From Sphingobacteriales bacterium (lineage in GTDB: Bacteria > Bacteroidota > Bacteroidia > Chitinophagales > UBA2359), in assembly GCA_016718845.1 (NCBI GenBank), contig JADKCK010000028.1, positions 1 to 20,265 on the forward strand: a stretch of DNA of 20,265 nt, given 5' to 3'. A program made the translations under genes and the position numbers. Each line of letters starts with the position of its first letter. The first letter of the stretch is position 1. The notes under the pieces are model-generated. The model saw nothing but the letters and a program-made list of their open reading frames with translations, did not search any database and was not told the origin of the DNA. This document shows positions 1-8,039 of the stretch, in pieces.

Positions 1-267
1 AAAATTGGCGACCTGCAAAACCCATCAACACCAACCGTTTGGGGCTTGGAAAACACGCTAAATACCACCGGACTGCAACTTATCGAAACTTTGTGTGCGA
101 TACAGGCAAACTTTTTGGCTATCAACCCACACAAAATCTGACCAACAATAGCCGCCTAAATTGTACCTCAAGCCACCTTGCGTTTGTTGCGTATGCCAAT
201 TTCGTTTAGATTACTCAACAAATACTATTTTTATTTGCCCTTTGAATGGCGTATTTGGCCTAATTAA
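1..267 (+). pseudogene. Sulfotransferase C-terminal remnant (copy 1, 5' end outside window)
   Basis: This is the tail of a degraded sulfotransferase-like gene. Read with frame changes, it gives KPINTNRLG, then DTGKLFGYQPTQN, then a hydrophobic end containing NKYYFYLPFEWRIW and a TAA at 265-267. The same blocks occur in copy 2 (KPINTSRLEIW, FGYQPT), copy 3 (KPINTSHLGAW, FGYEPS, KNYFYLPFSLRM) and copy 4 (RPINTNRLAAW, FGYQPT), so this is the first visible member of a tandem family. At least two frameshifts interrupt it. The short ORF that reads across its end is not a real gene. The upstream part lies outside the window, so its full extent is unknown. Confidence 0.75.
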
Positions 268-451
268 AAATAGGTTTGAAACGATAATATTTGCAAAGTA
301 TTATTTTATAGTTAAAATTATTATTTTATCTTTAATACTAAATATTAAATACTTACCCCCAATGAAATTTAATCCAAGATTTAATTATAACAATTATTAG
401 TGTATCAAGTAAATTCATTTATAATTTATAATTTATAATTAACAATTTAAA

Positions 452-1481
452 ATGCCTTATATTTCTCACAACTTTACCGTGTGCATGTACACACTACTAT
501 TGTCAAGCTCAAATAGGTCGGGAACAACCCTACTAACCACTGTGTTAAATGCCAACAACGAGGTATTATCTACCCCCGAAGTGCGTTTTACCATGGCATT
601 TTGGGAGCAATATGGCAATCAAGACCCCGTTTCGGGCAATTTTGCTGAGGACTTAAATACTTATGTCCAAATCATATATAAATATATACAACAGGCTCAC
701 AAAATGCAACTATCATTAACAGATTTTTGACAAGATACTTACTTTAATTTGATACCAGAAAATTAAAGCAACAACTATACTAATCTTTACATTGCTGCTA
801 ACATTTCACAATTGCCCAATAAAAATTACGATACGATAAAACAATTGTTGATAAAAATCCGACTATACGTTTTTATATAAAACAATTATTAAAAATATAC
901 CGATGCAAATTACTTAGTAGCCATATTGCGATTATCAGGCGGTGGTTTTATCGCAAAAAAGCATTGAAACAGGGGATGGGCAATATTGCCCTACAAGCCT
1001 ATTTATGGCATATTTATAATAAAGAAATACATAAGTTAATAAAACAATACGAAGGCCAAAATAATGCCTGTTTATTACGAACAAATGGTGCACAACCCGA
1101 GTTAGTAGTAAGCAAATTTACCTCGTTTTTAGCCATCGATTTTACGCTTGAAATGCTTAATCACAGCAAAAACTAAGTGTTAAAGCACAAGATTTGCAAA
1201 AAAGCGACATATCAGAACGCGATAAAAAGAAAATCGGCGACCTCATAAAACCCATTAACACTAGTCGTTTAGAGATTTGGAAACAACGCCTTAACCCAAA
1301 CGAAATAACCCTTATCGAACATTTTTGTGCTAAAACTGGGCAAAAATTTGGCTATCAGCCAACTCTACAAATTTCGGCAAGTACGCATCTAAAACTAAAT
1401 TTGCGTTATTTATTTCCGGATGATATATATACAAATATCATTTTACCATACTCACCAAATATTATTTTTACTACCTTTTAA
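452..1481 (+). pseudogene. Degraded sulfotransferase-like gene (copy 2)
   Basis: A multiply broken paralogue of the sulfotransferase at 3538. The N-terminus begins at ATG 452, carries the PAPS 5'-phosphosulfate-binding loop SSNRSGTTLL followed by VLSTPEVRFT, and runs to a stop at 728-730. Between 731 and 963 out-of-frame matches to IVDKNP and FYxxxLxKxY can be read. The segment 964-1176 continues the middle of the protein (WHIYNKE resembles WNMYNRE of the intact copy). The segment 1194-1481 carries the C-terminal signature KIGDLIKPINTSRLEIW and FGYQPT. At least three frame changes or stops are needed to join the pieces, so it cannot make an active enzyme. The leader just before 452 is AT-rich and resembles the one before copy 4. 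Confidence 0.8.
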
Positions 1482-1689
1482 ACTTCGCATCTTTTTGATG
1501 AACAAAATTGGAGCTACGAAGATAAAACAAAAAATAAATGCATTTTTATAGATAATAATTATCCGACAAATAGCACCTCGTGTTGCGTGCCTCTTTATGG
1601 ATACTTACAAATACTTATGTAATATTTAATTTATTTATTGTTTTATCTAAAATCCATTCATAATCAATAATCAACAATCAATAATTAAT

Positions 1690-2734
1690 AATTGCCTACA
1701 ACACGAACACTTGGGTCTTATCGGTTAATTTTATTATCGGCTCTGGACAGGCGGTACAACCCCTTACCAAGCGTTTTTAGTGCCAAACCCTACTGTTTTG
1801 GCGGCCCCAGGTGCGCTGTAGCTTTTACCAAAAATATGCCCACCAAAAACCAGTATCTGCCACATTTGCCCGACCTTGCTAATTATATAAATTTAGTTAT
1901 TGGACGCAAAAAAGCCCCGAAAGCACATATGGGAACCGACATGAAAACTCTATTTTCAACAACCTTGACCCTGCCAAATTACAGCAACTCGACTATGCCA
2001 ATTTTTAAATTGCTACAAGCTAAACATCGAGGATGCCCAATAAAAACAATGCTAGAAACAAATTATTATCGACAAAACCCCGATTATACCTTTTATGTCC
2101 GAGCCATTAATGCGGCTTTCCTGATGCCAAGTTTGTGGTCATCTCTGCGATTATAGGTCTGTGGTGTCGTCATTACAAACTTCATCAGGCCGAACACATC
2201 GAGAGTTGTGTATGCCTTTTTGTGGAACAAATTTAACCGCAGAAACAGCCCGCCTACATGCTGCTTATCCAAGCAAAATAATGTTGTTGCGCTACGAAGA
2301 TTTAGTACGAGATACCGAAAATGGGTGCCAAGCCTGCCAATGCCAGAATATTGGTTTTGACAAAGCAATGCCCACACCCCATCAAAACCTCGAAACCCAA
2401 GCCAAACCCACAAAATACCGAAGTAACCGCTCGCGATAAAAAGAAAATTGGCGAACTAACCAAGCCTATCAATACCTCACATCTTGGTGCTTGGAAACCC
2501 CCTTACCAACCAGAAATAGCCGAAATAGAAACATTGTGTGCCCAAACGGGTAGCTTATTTGGCTACGAACCCAGCAAACTATTAACTACAACCGATAAAC
2601 TAAAAGTGTATCTGCTTAATCTGCCGCGTTTGGTGTTGGCAAATATTACGTTTTGGTTGTTGGTAAAAAACTATTTTTATTTGCCTTTTAGCTTGCGTAT
2701 GTTATTGATAAAATACTTAAAAATAACACGATAA
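1690..2734 (+). pseudogene. Degraded sulfotransferase-like gene (copy 3)
   Basis: Third tandem copy, also broken. Near 1720 the reading FIIGSG is a damaged form of the PAPS-binding loop FIIGSNRSGTT. Around 2070-2100 NPDYTFYVRA matches NPGYTFYVER of copy 4. Around 2280 MLLRYEDLVRDTE corresponds to LVVSYENMVQQTE. The last segment, open from about 2321, carries DKKKIGELTKPINTSHLGAW, ETLCAQTGSLFGYEPS and a hydrophobic, aromatic C-terminus ending at 2732-2734. That C-terminus preserves the full family tail, which copy 4 has lost. Several frameshifts separate the pieces. The toxin-antitoxin-like pair begins one base after its stop codon. Confidence 0.8.
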
Positions 2735-2735
2735 A

Positions 2736-2933
2736 ATGGATAAATCATATAAATTTGTATCGGATTTGGAGCCAACTGATGAGCAGTTGCAAGAACTTAT
2801 GTTGGCTGTTTTACAAGATGTAAAAGAACGTGCAAATAGAGCTAATCAGAAATTTAAAATTTTGCAGTTGCAACAAATAAAAGAAGCCTTTGAAAGAAGA
2901 AAACAAAAGCAAGAGCAAGATGAACAAAATTAG
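2736..2933 (+). CDS. Small protein upstream of zeta-toxin-like kinase, putative antitoxin
   Basis: A 65-residue, charged, probably helical protein starting MDKSYKFVSDLEP and ending in a lysine- and glutamate/glutamine-rich stretch. It overlaps the next gene by 14 bases (ATG at 2920, stop at 2931-2933), a tight arrangement typical of toxin-antitoxin pairs and suggesting translational coupling. I recognise no DNA-binding motif, so the antitoxin role is inferred from position and size only. Unlike its neighbours on both sides it is undamaged, which fits a module kept by selection or recently arrived. Confidence 0.65.
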   Translation: MDKSYKFVSDLEPTDEQLQELMLAVLQDVKERANRANQKFKILQLQQIKEAFERRKQKQEQDEQN

Positions 2934-3522
2934 TCCTAAACTATTAGTTATAGCAGGACCCAATGGGTCGGGTAAAACATCTATTACCTCTCAAATTTTA
3001 AAACATGAGTGGGTGCAAGGCTGTTCATATATTAATCCAGACAATATCGCTCAAGATGAGCTGGGTGATTGGAATTCGCCCGAAGCAGTTTTAAAAGCGG
3101 CACAAATTGCAACAGAACGTAGAGAACATTGTTTGTTAAACAAAGAAAGCTTGATTTTTGAAACAGTATTTTCTGCAAATGATAAAATTGACTTTTTAGA
3201 ACGAGCAAAAAAAGCAGGCTATTTTATAAGACTTTTTTTTGTTGGAACAAATCATCCATCTATTAATGCAAGTCGTATTGCACTTAGAGTAATGGAAGGA
3301 GGACACGATGTTCCTATTTCAAAAATAATAAGCCGTTATTCTAAATCAATTAGTAATTGTTGTATTGCTGCTATTCTTGTTGATAGACTTTACATCTACG
3401 ATAATTCTGTTGATTATGCAGAAGCAAAATTATTATTTAGAGCTAATAACGGACAAATAACTAAAATATACAATAGTATAAACGATTGGGCTTTGCCTAT
3501 TCTTGAAAATACGTTTATATAA
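2920..3522 (+). CDS. Zeta-toxin-like P-loop kinase (AAA family ATPase)
   Basis: A 200-residue P-loop protein. The Walker A motif GPNGSGKT is at residues 13-20, followed by YINPDNIAQDEL, LIFETVFS, the basic block RIALRVMEGGHDVP, RYSKSI and a late DRLYIYDNS. These are hallmarks of the small chromosomal zeta-toxin-like ATPases (COG4185 type). Plasmid zeta toxins phosphorylate UDP-N-acetylglucosamine and so poison cell-wall synthesis; whether this shorter relative does so is unknown. I chose ATG 2920 rather than the TTG at 2890 because it follows the upstream gene closely and gives the normal N-terminus just before the first strand (KLLVIAGPNG). The gene lies between two sulfotransferase copies, and its codon use looks more AT-rich than that of its neighbours. 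Confidence 0.85.
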   Translation: MNKISPKLLVIAGPNGSGKTSITSQILKHEWVQGCSYINPDNIAQDELGDWNSPEAVLKAAQIATERREHCLLNKESLIFETVFSANDKIDFLERAKKAGYFIRLFFVGTNHPSINASRIALRVMEGGHDVPISKIISRYSKSISNCCIAAILVDRLYIYDNSVDYAEAKLLFRANNGQITKIYNSINDWALPILENTFI

Positions 3523-3537
3523 TTTATAATAAATAAA

Positions 3538-4431
3538 ATGCCCTACTACAGCCGCGAACAACTCGACCAAACCAATTTGCATTTTATTATAGGTTCAAAT
3601 AGGTCGGGAACAACTTTACTTACTACTATTTTGAATGCACACCCGCAGGTGTTATCTACCCCCGAGTCGCGCCTTACCCTTACTTTTTACCCACCTTATG
3701 CCCACCAAAATCCTATCTCGGAGCAATTTATTACCGATTTAGCCGACTATACACAACTTAGTATTTTTAATAGGGTAAAATCGCAGCAAGGTACGCAACA
3801 ATTAATTGGCGATTTGGATAAAGAAGTATTTTTAAGTTTTGATGCCCAACAACTCGCCAAACTTAACTATGCTGCCCTTAGCAAACTGTTGTTGCTAAAT
3901 ATTTTATTACCTAATAAAGACTATTCGGGCATAAATACCATTGTAGATAAAAATCCGGGCTATACTTTTTATGTCGAGCGATTGATGAAATTGTACCCAA
4001 ATGCCAAATTTATTGTGGCAATGCGCGATTATCGAGCCATTGTTTTGTCGCATAAAGAAAGTATTGCTACGGCATTGGTATTGGCTAATCGCAAAAAAAA
4101 GGATAAATTAAGTAGCAGTATTATTAATGCATATAAATGGAATATGTACAACCGCGAGGTATTGCGTTTGCAAAAATTGTATCCCGATAAGCTATTAGTG
4201 GTATCGTACGAAAACATGGTACAACAAACCGAGACCACTGTGCGTCAGGCATGCCAATTTTTGGGCGTTCCTTTTCTGCCCAGTATGTTATCGCCGCATC
4301 AACGCTTAACACCACAAACACCTACCGAAAGCACCGACCAACGCGACCAAAAACGTGCCACCGACCTTGCCCGACCAATAAACACCAACCGGTTAGCCGC
4401 TTGGGAAACCAAGTTATCTGCCACCGAATAA
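3538..4431 (+). CDS. Sulfotransferase family protein, C-terminally truncated by frameshift (copy 4)
   Basis: The best-preserved of four tandem sulfotransferase-like genes, 297 residues. Sulfotransferases move a sulfuryl group from PAPS to a hydroxyl or amine acceptor. The PAPS 5'-phosphosulfate loop GSNRSGTT is at residues 19-26 and the 3'-phosphate-binding segment FIVAMRDYRAIVLS at about 158-171, with R163 and S171 in the expected places. The frame ends at TAA 4429-4431. Adding one A in GAATAAG would restore TEISAAEILCAQTG and continue to FGYQPTQN, as in copies 2 and 3, so a one-base deletion (or a sequencing error) truncates it. Even repaired, the last 40 or so residues present in copies 1 and 3 are missing. 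The acceptor substrate cannot be predicted. Confidence 0.85.
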   Translation: MPYYSREQLDQTNLHFIIGSNRSGTTLLTTILNAHPQVLSTPESRLTLTFYPPYAHQNPISEQFITDLADYTQLSIFNRVKSQQGTQQLIGDLDKEVFLSFDAQQLAKLNYAALSKLLLLNILLPNKDYSGINTIVDKNPGYTFYVERLMKLYPNAKFIVAMRDYRAIVLSHKESIATALVLANRKKKDKLSSSIINAYKWNMYNREVLRLQKLYPDKLLVVSYENMVQQTETTVRQACQFLGVPFLPSMLSPHQRLTPQTPTESTDQRDQKRATDLARPINTNRLAAWETKLSATE

Positions 4432-4520
4432 GCGCCGCCGAAATACTTTGCGCCCAAACAGGCAAACAATTTGGGTATCAACCTACCCAAAACATTGGTT
4501 TAGGGCAGACAAGCCTTTGA
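4432..4520 (+). pseudogene. Out-of-frame C-terminal tail of sulfotransferase copy 4
   Basis: In the frame one base away from the main gene, this stretch encodes ISAAEILCAQTGKQFG and YQPTQN, matching the conserved tails of copies 1-3, then stops at TGA 4518-4520. Similarity to the family ends at about 4497, whereas copies 1 and 3 continue with a hydrophobic tail. From about 4504 the DNA instead encodes the start of the next gene in another frame. Confidence 0.75.
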
Positions 4521-4530
4521 GCTACGCGAA

Positions 4531-5499
4531 ATGCCCGACCCCACACCACAAGCCAACGAAGTATTGGTGGCAGTGCAGGCTTTTGGCTTAAATTTTGCCG
4601 ATGTAATGGCAATGCGCGGCTTGTATCAAGATTGCCCACCACTGCCCACCGTTATTGGTTACGAAACAGTAGGTATTGTTGAGCAAGTTGGCAGCGGTAT
4701 AACGCATGTAGCTGCTGGCGACCGTGTTGTAGCTTTTACGCGCTTTGGTGCCTATGCTACCAAAGTAGTAGCCCGTGCCGAAGGCGTTGTCAAAATTCCA
4801 GAAACAATGCCAAACGGCGTAGCGGCTGCCTTGGCTACCCAATATTGTACTGCATATTATGCGGCTTGTGTAGCAATAAATTTGCAGAAAGGCGAGCATG
4901 TCCTTATTCATGCGGCGGCAGGTGGCGTAGGTACGGCACTAATGCAGTTGGCACTTAGGGCAGGTTGCACGGTATATGGCACCGTGGGCAGTGAAGAGAA
5001 AATAAACCTAATTACGCAACATGGCGCACATCATGCCATAAATTATAACAAACGCAATTTTGTAGATGCCATAAAAGAGTTGGCTCCAAATGGTAAAGTA
5101 GATGTGATTTTTGATGCCGTAGGGGGTAGTTCGGTGCGCAAGGGCATGGGCTTGTTGGCATCGGGTGGGCGAATGGTGTGTTATGGAGCAGCAAGTATGT
5201 CGCAAAAAAGTAAAAATATTTTTAAAACCATAAAAAGTGCAGCCGAATTTGGCATCTATCACCCTGCTCAATTTATGATGCGCTCGGTATCGTTAATTGG
5301 CGTAAACATGCTGCGCATTGCCGACGACCAACCACAAATTTTACAACATTGCCTACAACAAGTAACCCAACTTGCCGCCGAAGGCATATTACAACCTATT
5401 GTAGGCGGCGTTTATCCCATAGAAAAACTACCCGATGCCATTAATCAACTCGAAAACCGCCAAACCGTAGGTAAAGTAGTGGTAGAATGGGGGGGGTAA
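4531..5499 (+). CDS. VAT-1-like / quinone oxidoreductase-like medium-chain dehydrogenase, N-terminally shortened
   Basis: A 322-residue member of the zinc-free medium-chain dehydrogenase/reductase superfamily, probably an NADPH-dependent quinone or enone reductase. It has a GroES-like substrate domain first (GLNFADVMAMRGLYQ, IGYETVGIVEQVG), then a Rossmann domain with the nucleotide motif AAAGGVG at residues 128-134 and GGRMVCYGAAS later. Homologues normally begin about 20 residues earlier; in frame upstream of ATG 4531 the DNA reads GRQAFELRE, clearly part of the same protein, but a TAG lies at 4501-4503 and no start codon is available. The first beta strand is therefore missing. No ordinary promoter is seen, so expression may depend on transcription from the sulfotransferase gene. 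Whether the shortened protein folds is uncertain. Confidence 0.85.
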   Translation: MPDPTPQANEVLVAVQAFGLNFADVMAMRGLYQDCPPLPTVIGYETVGIVEQVGSGITHVAAGDRVVAFTRFGAYATKVVARAEGVVKIPETMPNGVAAALATQYCTAYYAACVAINLQKGEHVLIHAAAGGVGTALMQLALRAGCTVYGTVGSEEKINLITQHGAHHAINYNKRNFVDAIKELAPNGKVDVIFDAVGGSSVRKGMGLLASGGRMVCYGAASMSQKSKNIFKTIKSAAEFGIYHPAQFMMRSVSLIGVNMLRIADDQPQILQHCLQQVTQLAAEGILQPIVGGVYPIEKLPDAINQLENRQTVGKVVVEWGG

Positions 5500-5509
5500 T
5501 TATTAATTG

Positions 5510-6050
5510 TATTAATTGTTAATGTATTGTAATTTATTACCGCAGGTTTGGTATGCTCCCAACCTATGTTTCTATGTGTTGAAAAGAAGAATAGCTAGTT
5601 ATAAATTGTAAATGGTAATTTACTACCGCAGGTTTGGTATGCTCCTATGTCAACCTATGTTTCTATGTGTTGAAAAGAAGAATAGCTAGTTATAAATTGT
5701 AAATGGTAATTTACTACCGCAGGTTTACTATGCTCCTATGTCAACCTATGTTTCTATGTGTTGAAAAGAAGAATAGCTAGTTATAAGTTGTAAATGGTAA
5801 TTTACTACCGCAGGTATGCTATGCTCCTATGTCAACCTATGTTTCTATGTGTTGAAAAGAAGAATAGCTAGTTATAAGTTGTAAATGGTAATTTACTACC
5901 GCAGGTATGCTATGCACCTATGTCAACCTATGTTTCTATGTGTTGAAAAGAAGAATAGCTAGTTATAAGTTGTAAATGGTAATTTACTACCGCGGTATAT
6001 GCTCTATATCAACCTATGTTCCTATGTTGAAAAGAAGAGGAGATATTGTA
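5510..6050. repeat. Tandem array of a 91-bp unit, about six copies
   Basis: The marker CCGC recurs with the following base register at 5541, 5627, 5718, 5809, 5900 and 5991, giving spacings of 86, 91, 91, 91 and 91. Each unit contains AACCTATGTTTCTATG, TTGAAAAGAAGAATAGC and GTAAATGGTAATTTAC, the last being a 6-bp inverted repeat around GGTA. The first copy lacks five bases and the last is degenerate. Sequence changes accumulate along the array (GGTTTGG, then GGTTTAC, then GGTATGC). Ninety-one is not a multiple of three, so it does not encode a repeated peptide, and no unique spacers separate the units. Confidence 0.95.
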
Positions 6051-6160
6051 GACCTAGCATGTGTCAAAAGAGGAGATTCCTATGCCTATGCCAACGCATG
6101 GTCAAAGAGAAATTCCTATGCACCTATGTGTCAAAAAAAGAGTAAGTATATTCCAAACAT
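6051..6160. repeat. Degenerate short repeats following the 91-bp array
   Basis: This stretch reuses fragments of the array: CCTATG, CTATGTGTCAAAA and AGAGGAGAT occur in several imperfect copies. It looks like a decayed end of the tandem array leading up to the pentapeptide-repeat gene. No gene or clear promoter was seen in it. Confidence 0.5.
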
Positions 6161-6169
6161 TACCACCTT

Positions 6170-6961
6170 ATGTTACCCAATCAAATTATAGACCAATATC
6201 AAGCCGACAATACCTTTATTTTTGAGAATCAAAAGCTACAAAGTATTAACCTATCGGGCGCACAAATACCCCACATAAGGTTTAAAAATTGTAACCTTTT
6301 GTGGGCAAATTTTAGCGATGTAAATGCCCAAAATGCTATTTTTGAGGGCTGTATTTTACGAGCTGCCAACTTTAAACAAGCCAATTTGTTATCGGCACAA
6401 TTTATAAATTGCAACCTAATTGAGGCAGATTTTAGCGACACAAACGCCGAAAATGCCAATTTTTCGGGCAGCCAAATTAATACTATATTTATAAATGCCT
6501 GCTTATTAAACGCCGATTTTAGCAATACCAACATCCACAATACCCAATTTACCAATGCCAATGTGCAAGCAGCGTGTTTCGATTCGGCAAAACTCAACTT
6601 CGCCGATTTTAGCCATGCCAACCTAAGCCAAGCTAATTTTGGTAATGCTACCCTAACCGATACCATTTTTGACAATACCAACCTAAGCGATGTTAGCGGT
6701 TTACCTGCCGATAATAGCTATTTGTACCAAGCACCGCCGCCAGTAAACAACAGCCCATCTTACCAAAATGGTTATTTATTGGGCTACGAACAAGGCTATA
6801 AATATGCCGTAAAAATGCTTAATGATTGCCAATCTTTTGACGAACAAGCTTGGGAAAAAGGTTTAGCTGCATCTGCCCAAAACCCACAACCCGATACTGA
6901 TTTTACAACCGGCTATGCCAAAGGTTTTATGGAAACTTATCGCGAAGCATGGGCTAGTTAA
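6170..6961 (+). CDS. Pentapeptide-repeat protein with a C-terminal extra domain
   Basis: A 263-residue protein. Residues of about 27-180 are built of five-residue repeats of the A(D/N)(L/F)xx type (for example ANFSD, AIFEG, ANFKQ, ADFSD), which fold into a right-handed four-sided beta helix. Such proteins occur throughout bacteria; a few (Qnr, MfpA) mimic DNA and protect gyrase, but most have no known role and nothing here points to gyrase. After residue 190 the repeats stop and a tyrosine- and glycine-rich tail begins (NGYLLGYEQGYKYA, later TGYAKGFMETY), possibly a small separate domain. There is no signal peptide, so it is probably cytoplasmic. ATG 6170 is the only plausible start; the 5' side is repetitive non-coding DNA. 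Confidence 0.9.
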   Translation: MLPNQIIDQYQADNTFIFENQKLQSINLSGAQIPHIRFKNCNLLWANFSDVNAQNAIFEGCILRAANFKQANLLSAQFINCNLIEADFSDTNAENANFSGSQINTIFINACLLNADFSNTNIHNTQFTNANVQAACFDSAKLNFADFSHANLSQANFGNATLTDTIFDNTNLSDVSGLPADNSYLYQAPPPVNNSPSYQNGYLLGYEQGYKYAVKMLNDCQSFDEQAWEKGLAASAQNPQPDTDFTTGYAKGFMETYREAWAS

Positions 6962-7045
6962 CGGACAATAAAATTTATTAACTTTTGATAGTCAGTGATT
7001 TATAGTTCGATTATTTTGTTTATTTAAAAATAGATGCGATAGTTT

Positions 7046-7796
7046 TTAATAGCCCAATTTTGTTTTTAGTTCTTGTTTAAATTCATTGGCATCGTAGATA
7101 TGGGCATAGTATTGCTCAAAAATTTGCATGCCTGCTGTTTTTTGGTCAAGGGTATAGTAGTTGTAAAGCAGGGCATACAATTTAGCTTTTAGGGTGTAGG
7201 TGGTGGTGTTACATTCGTCGTTTTGGTCGGTTAGGGCGGCTATCTCTGTTAGTAGGCGTTTGTTGGTAGCCATTACCTTGTCGGGGTATTTTTTTGTTGC
7301 TTTTTGTTATTTTTTTATTTGCGTAACTATACACCGACACATAGTCGGCATTGGTGTAATATGCCGATGCGTCGGGCATGCTTTCGTAAGCTACTACCTC
7401 GAGGGTGCCGTTTTGGTCAAGGTCGGTAAATTCTAGGTCGGCTTGTATGTAATCAAAAAATAGGTTGTCGGTTACTTCTAATTTATTGTTTTTGTATTCT
7501 ACAATTTCTAAACCTTTGCAATGCAAGCACCAAGTGTTTAGTATCAGAAATTCTTTTGTGCTGTTGTTGTCTAAATCGGCTCCATAAATTTTTTCGATAC
7601 GTGTATGTCCATCAACTTTGTACACTAATTTGGTTTTGGTATTTTTTACGGTCAAATCGGACAAACCTTTTTCGGTTTGGGCAACAGTAAATACAAAATC
7701 GCCGAGGGTGTAGGTAGTTGTTATCAACTCTATGTATTGCTGGGCTGCTGCTGTTTGGGTAAGTAAAATAATAAGCAAAGTAAGTAGTGAGCGCAT
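7046..7796 (-). pseudogene. Secreted/periplasmic protein of unknown function, split by a frameshift
   Basis: One gene in two frames. The first part (7796 to about 7290) has a signal peptide (LLTLLIILLTQTAAAQ) and two acidic motifs, DLDNNSTKEFLIL and DLDQNGTLEVVAYE, resembling FG-GAP/VCBS-like calcium-binding turns. At a run of seven A (7289-7295 on the plus strand) the frame changes and the original frame runs into NGYQQTPTNRDSR. Removing one A would join SNKK to YPDKVMATNKRLL and continue to the end at 7046, giving about 249 residues. The C-terminal part is helical (AKLYALLYNYYTLDQKT). This may be a real mutation or an indel error in the homopolymer. I recognise no family. Confidence 0.75.
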
Positions 7797-7893
7797 AATG
7801 ATTGGTTATTATTAGTTATTGATGTGCTATGTTTTTATTGACTATACGCATTAAAAAATCTTAGGTTTTGTTGTTGCTGCGCTTAAATGCTCT

Positions 7894-7941
7894 GGGGGTG
7901 CCTTATGCTGTGCCAAATAGGGTAAGCCAGTAATCACCCCC
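7894..7941. other. Inverted repeat between two minus-strand genes
   Basis: GGGGGTG at 7894-7900 pairs with CACCCCC at 7935-7941, and CTTA/TAAG can pair inside. The hairpin lies between the protease gene and the frameshifted secreted-protein gene, both on the minus strand, so it could be the protease terminator, although no T tract follows directly in that direction. Confidence 0.35.
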
Positions 7942-8039
7942 AAAAAAGACATTTACCGCGTTAAGCGGGGCTGGTGCCTGTTGTTGTATAGGGGCGAATT
8001 AAAAGATGTGGTTGGTGTAGTGTTTTTTATTGTATAGTT

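Noticed and set aside
161..400. 79-codon ORF near the window start
   Set aside because: It reads across the out-of-frame end of sulfotransferase copy 1 into AT-rich DNA; the true frame stops at 265-267.
2890..2919. TTG start of the zeta-toxin-like protein
   Set aside because: ATG 2920 gives a normal N-terminus and the usual short overlap with the upstream gene.
5510..6050. CRISPR array
   Set aside because: The whole 91-bp unit repeats with no unique spacers, and no cas genes are nearby.
5976..6191. 71-codon ORF across the end of the repeat array
   Set aside because: It is made of degenerate repeat DNA and overlaps the start of the pentapeptide-repeat gene in another frame.
6229..6681. 150-codon ORF on the minus strand opposite the pentapeptide repeats
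   Set aside because: It is the antisense shadow of a repetitive gene; the plus-strand frame has clear pentapeptide repeats.
7289..7295. Programmed ribosomal frameshift
   Set aside because: A seven-A run can cause slippage, but no stimulating structure was seen, and a simple indel explains the two frames.
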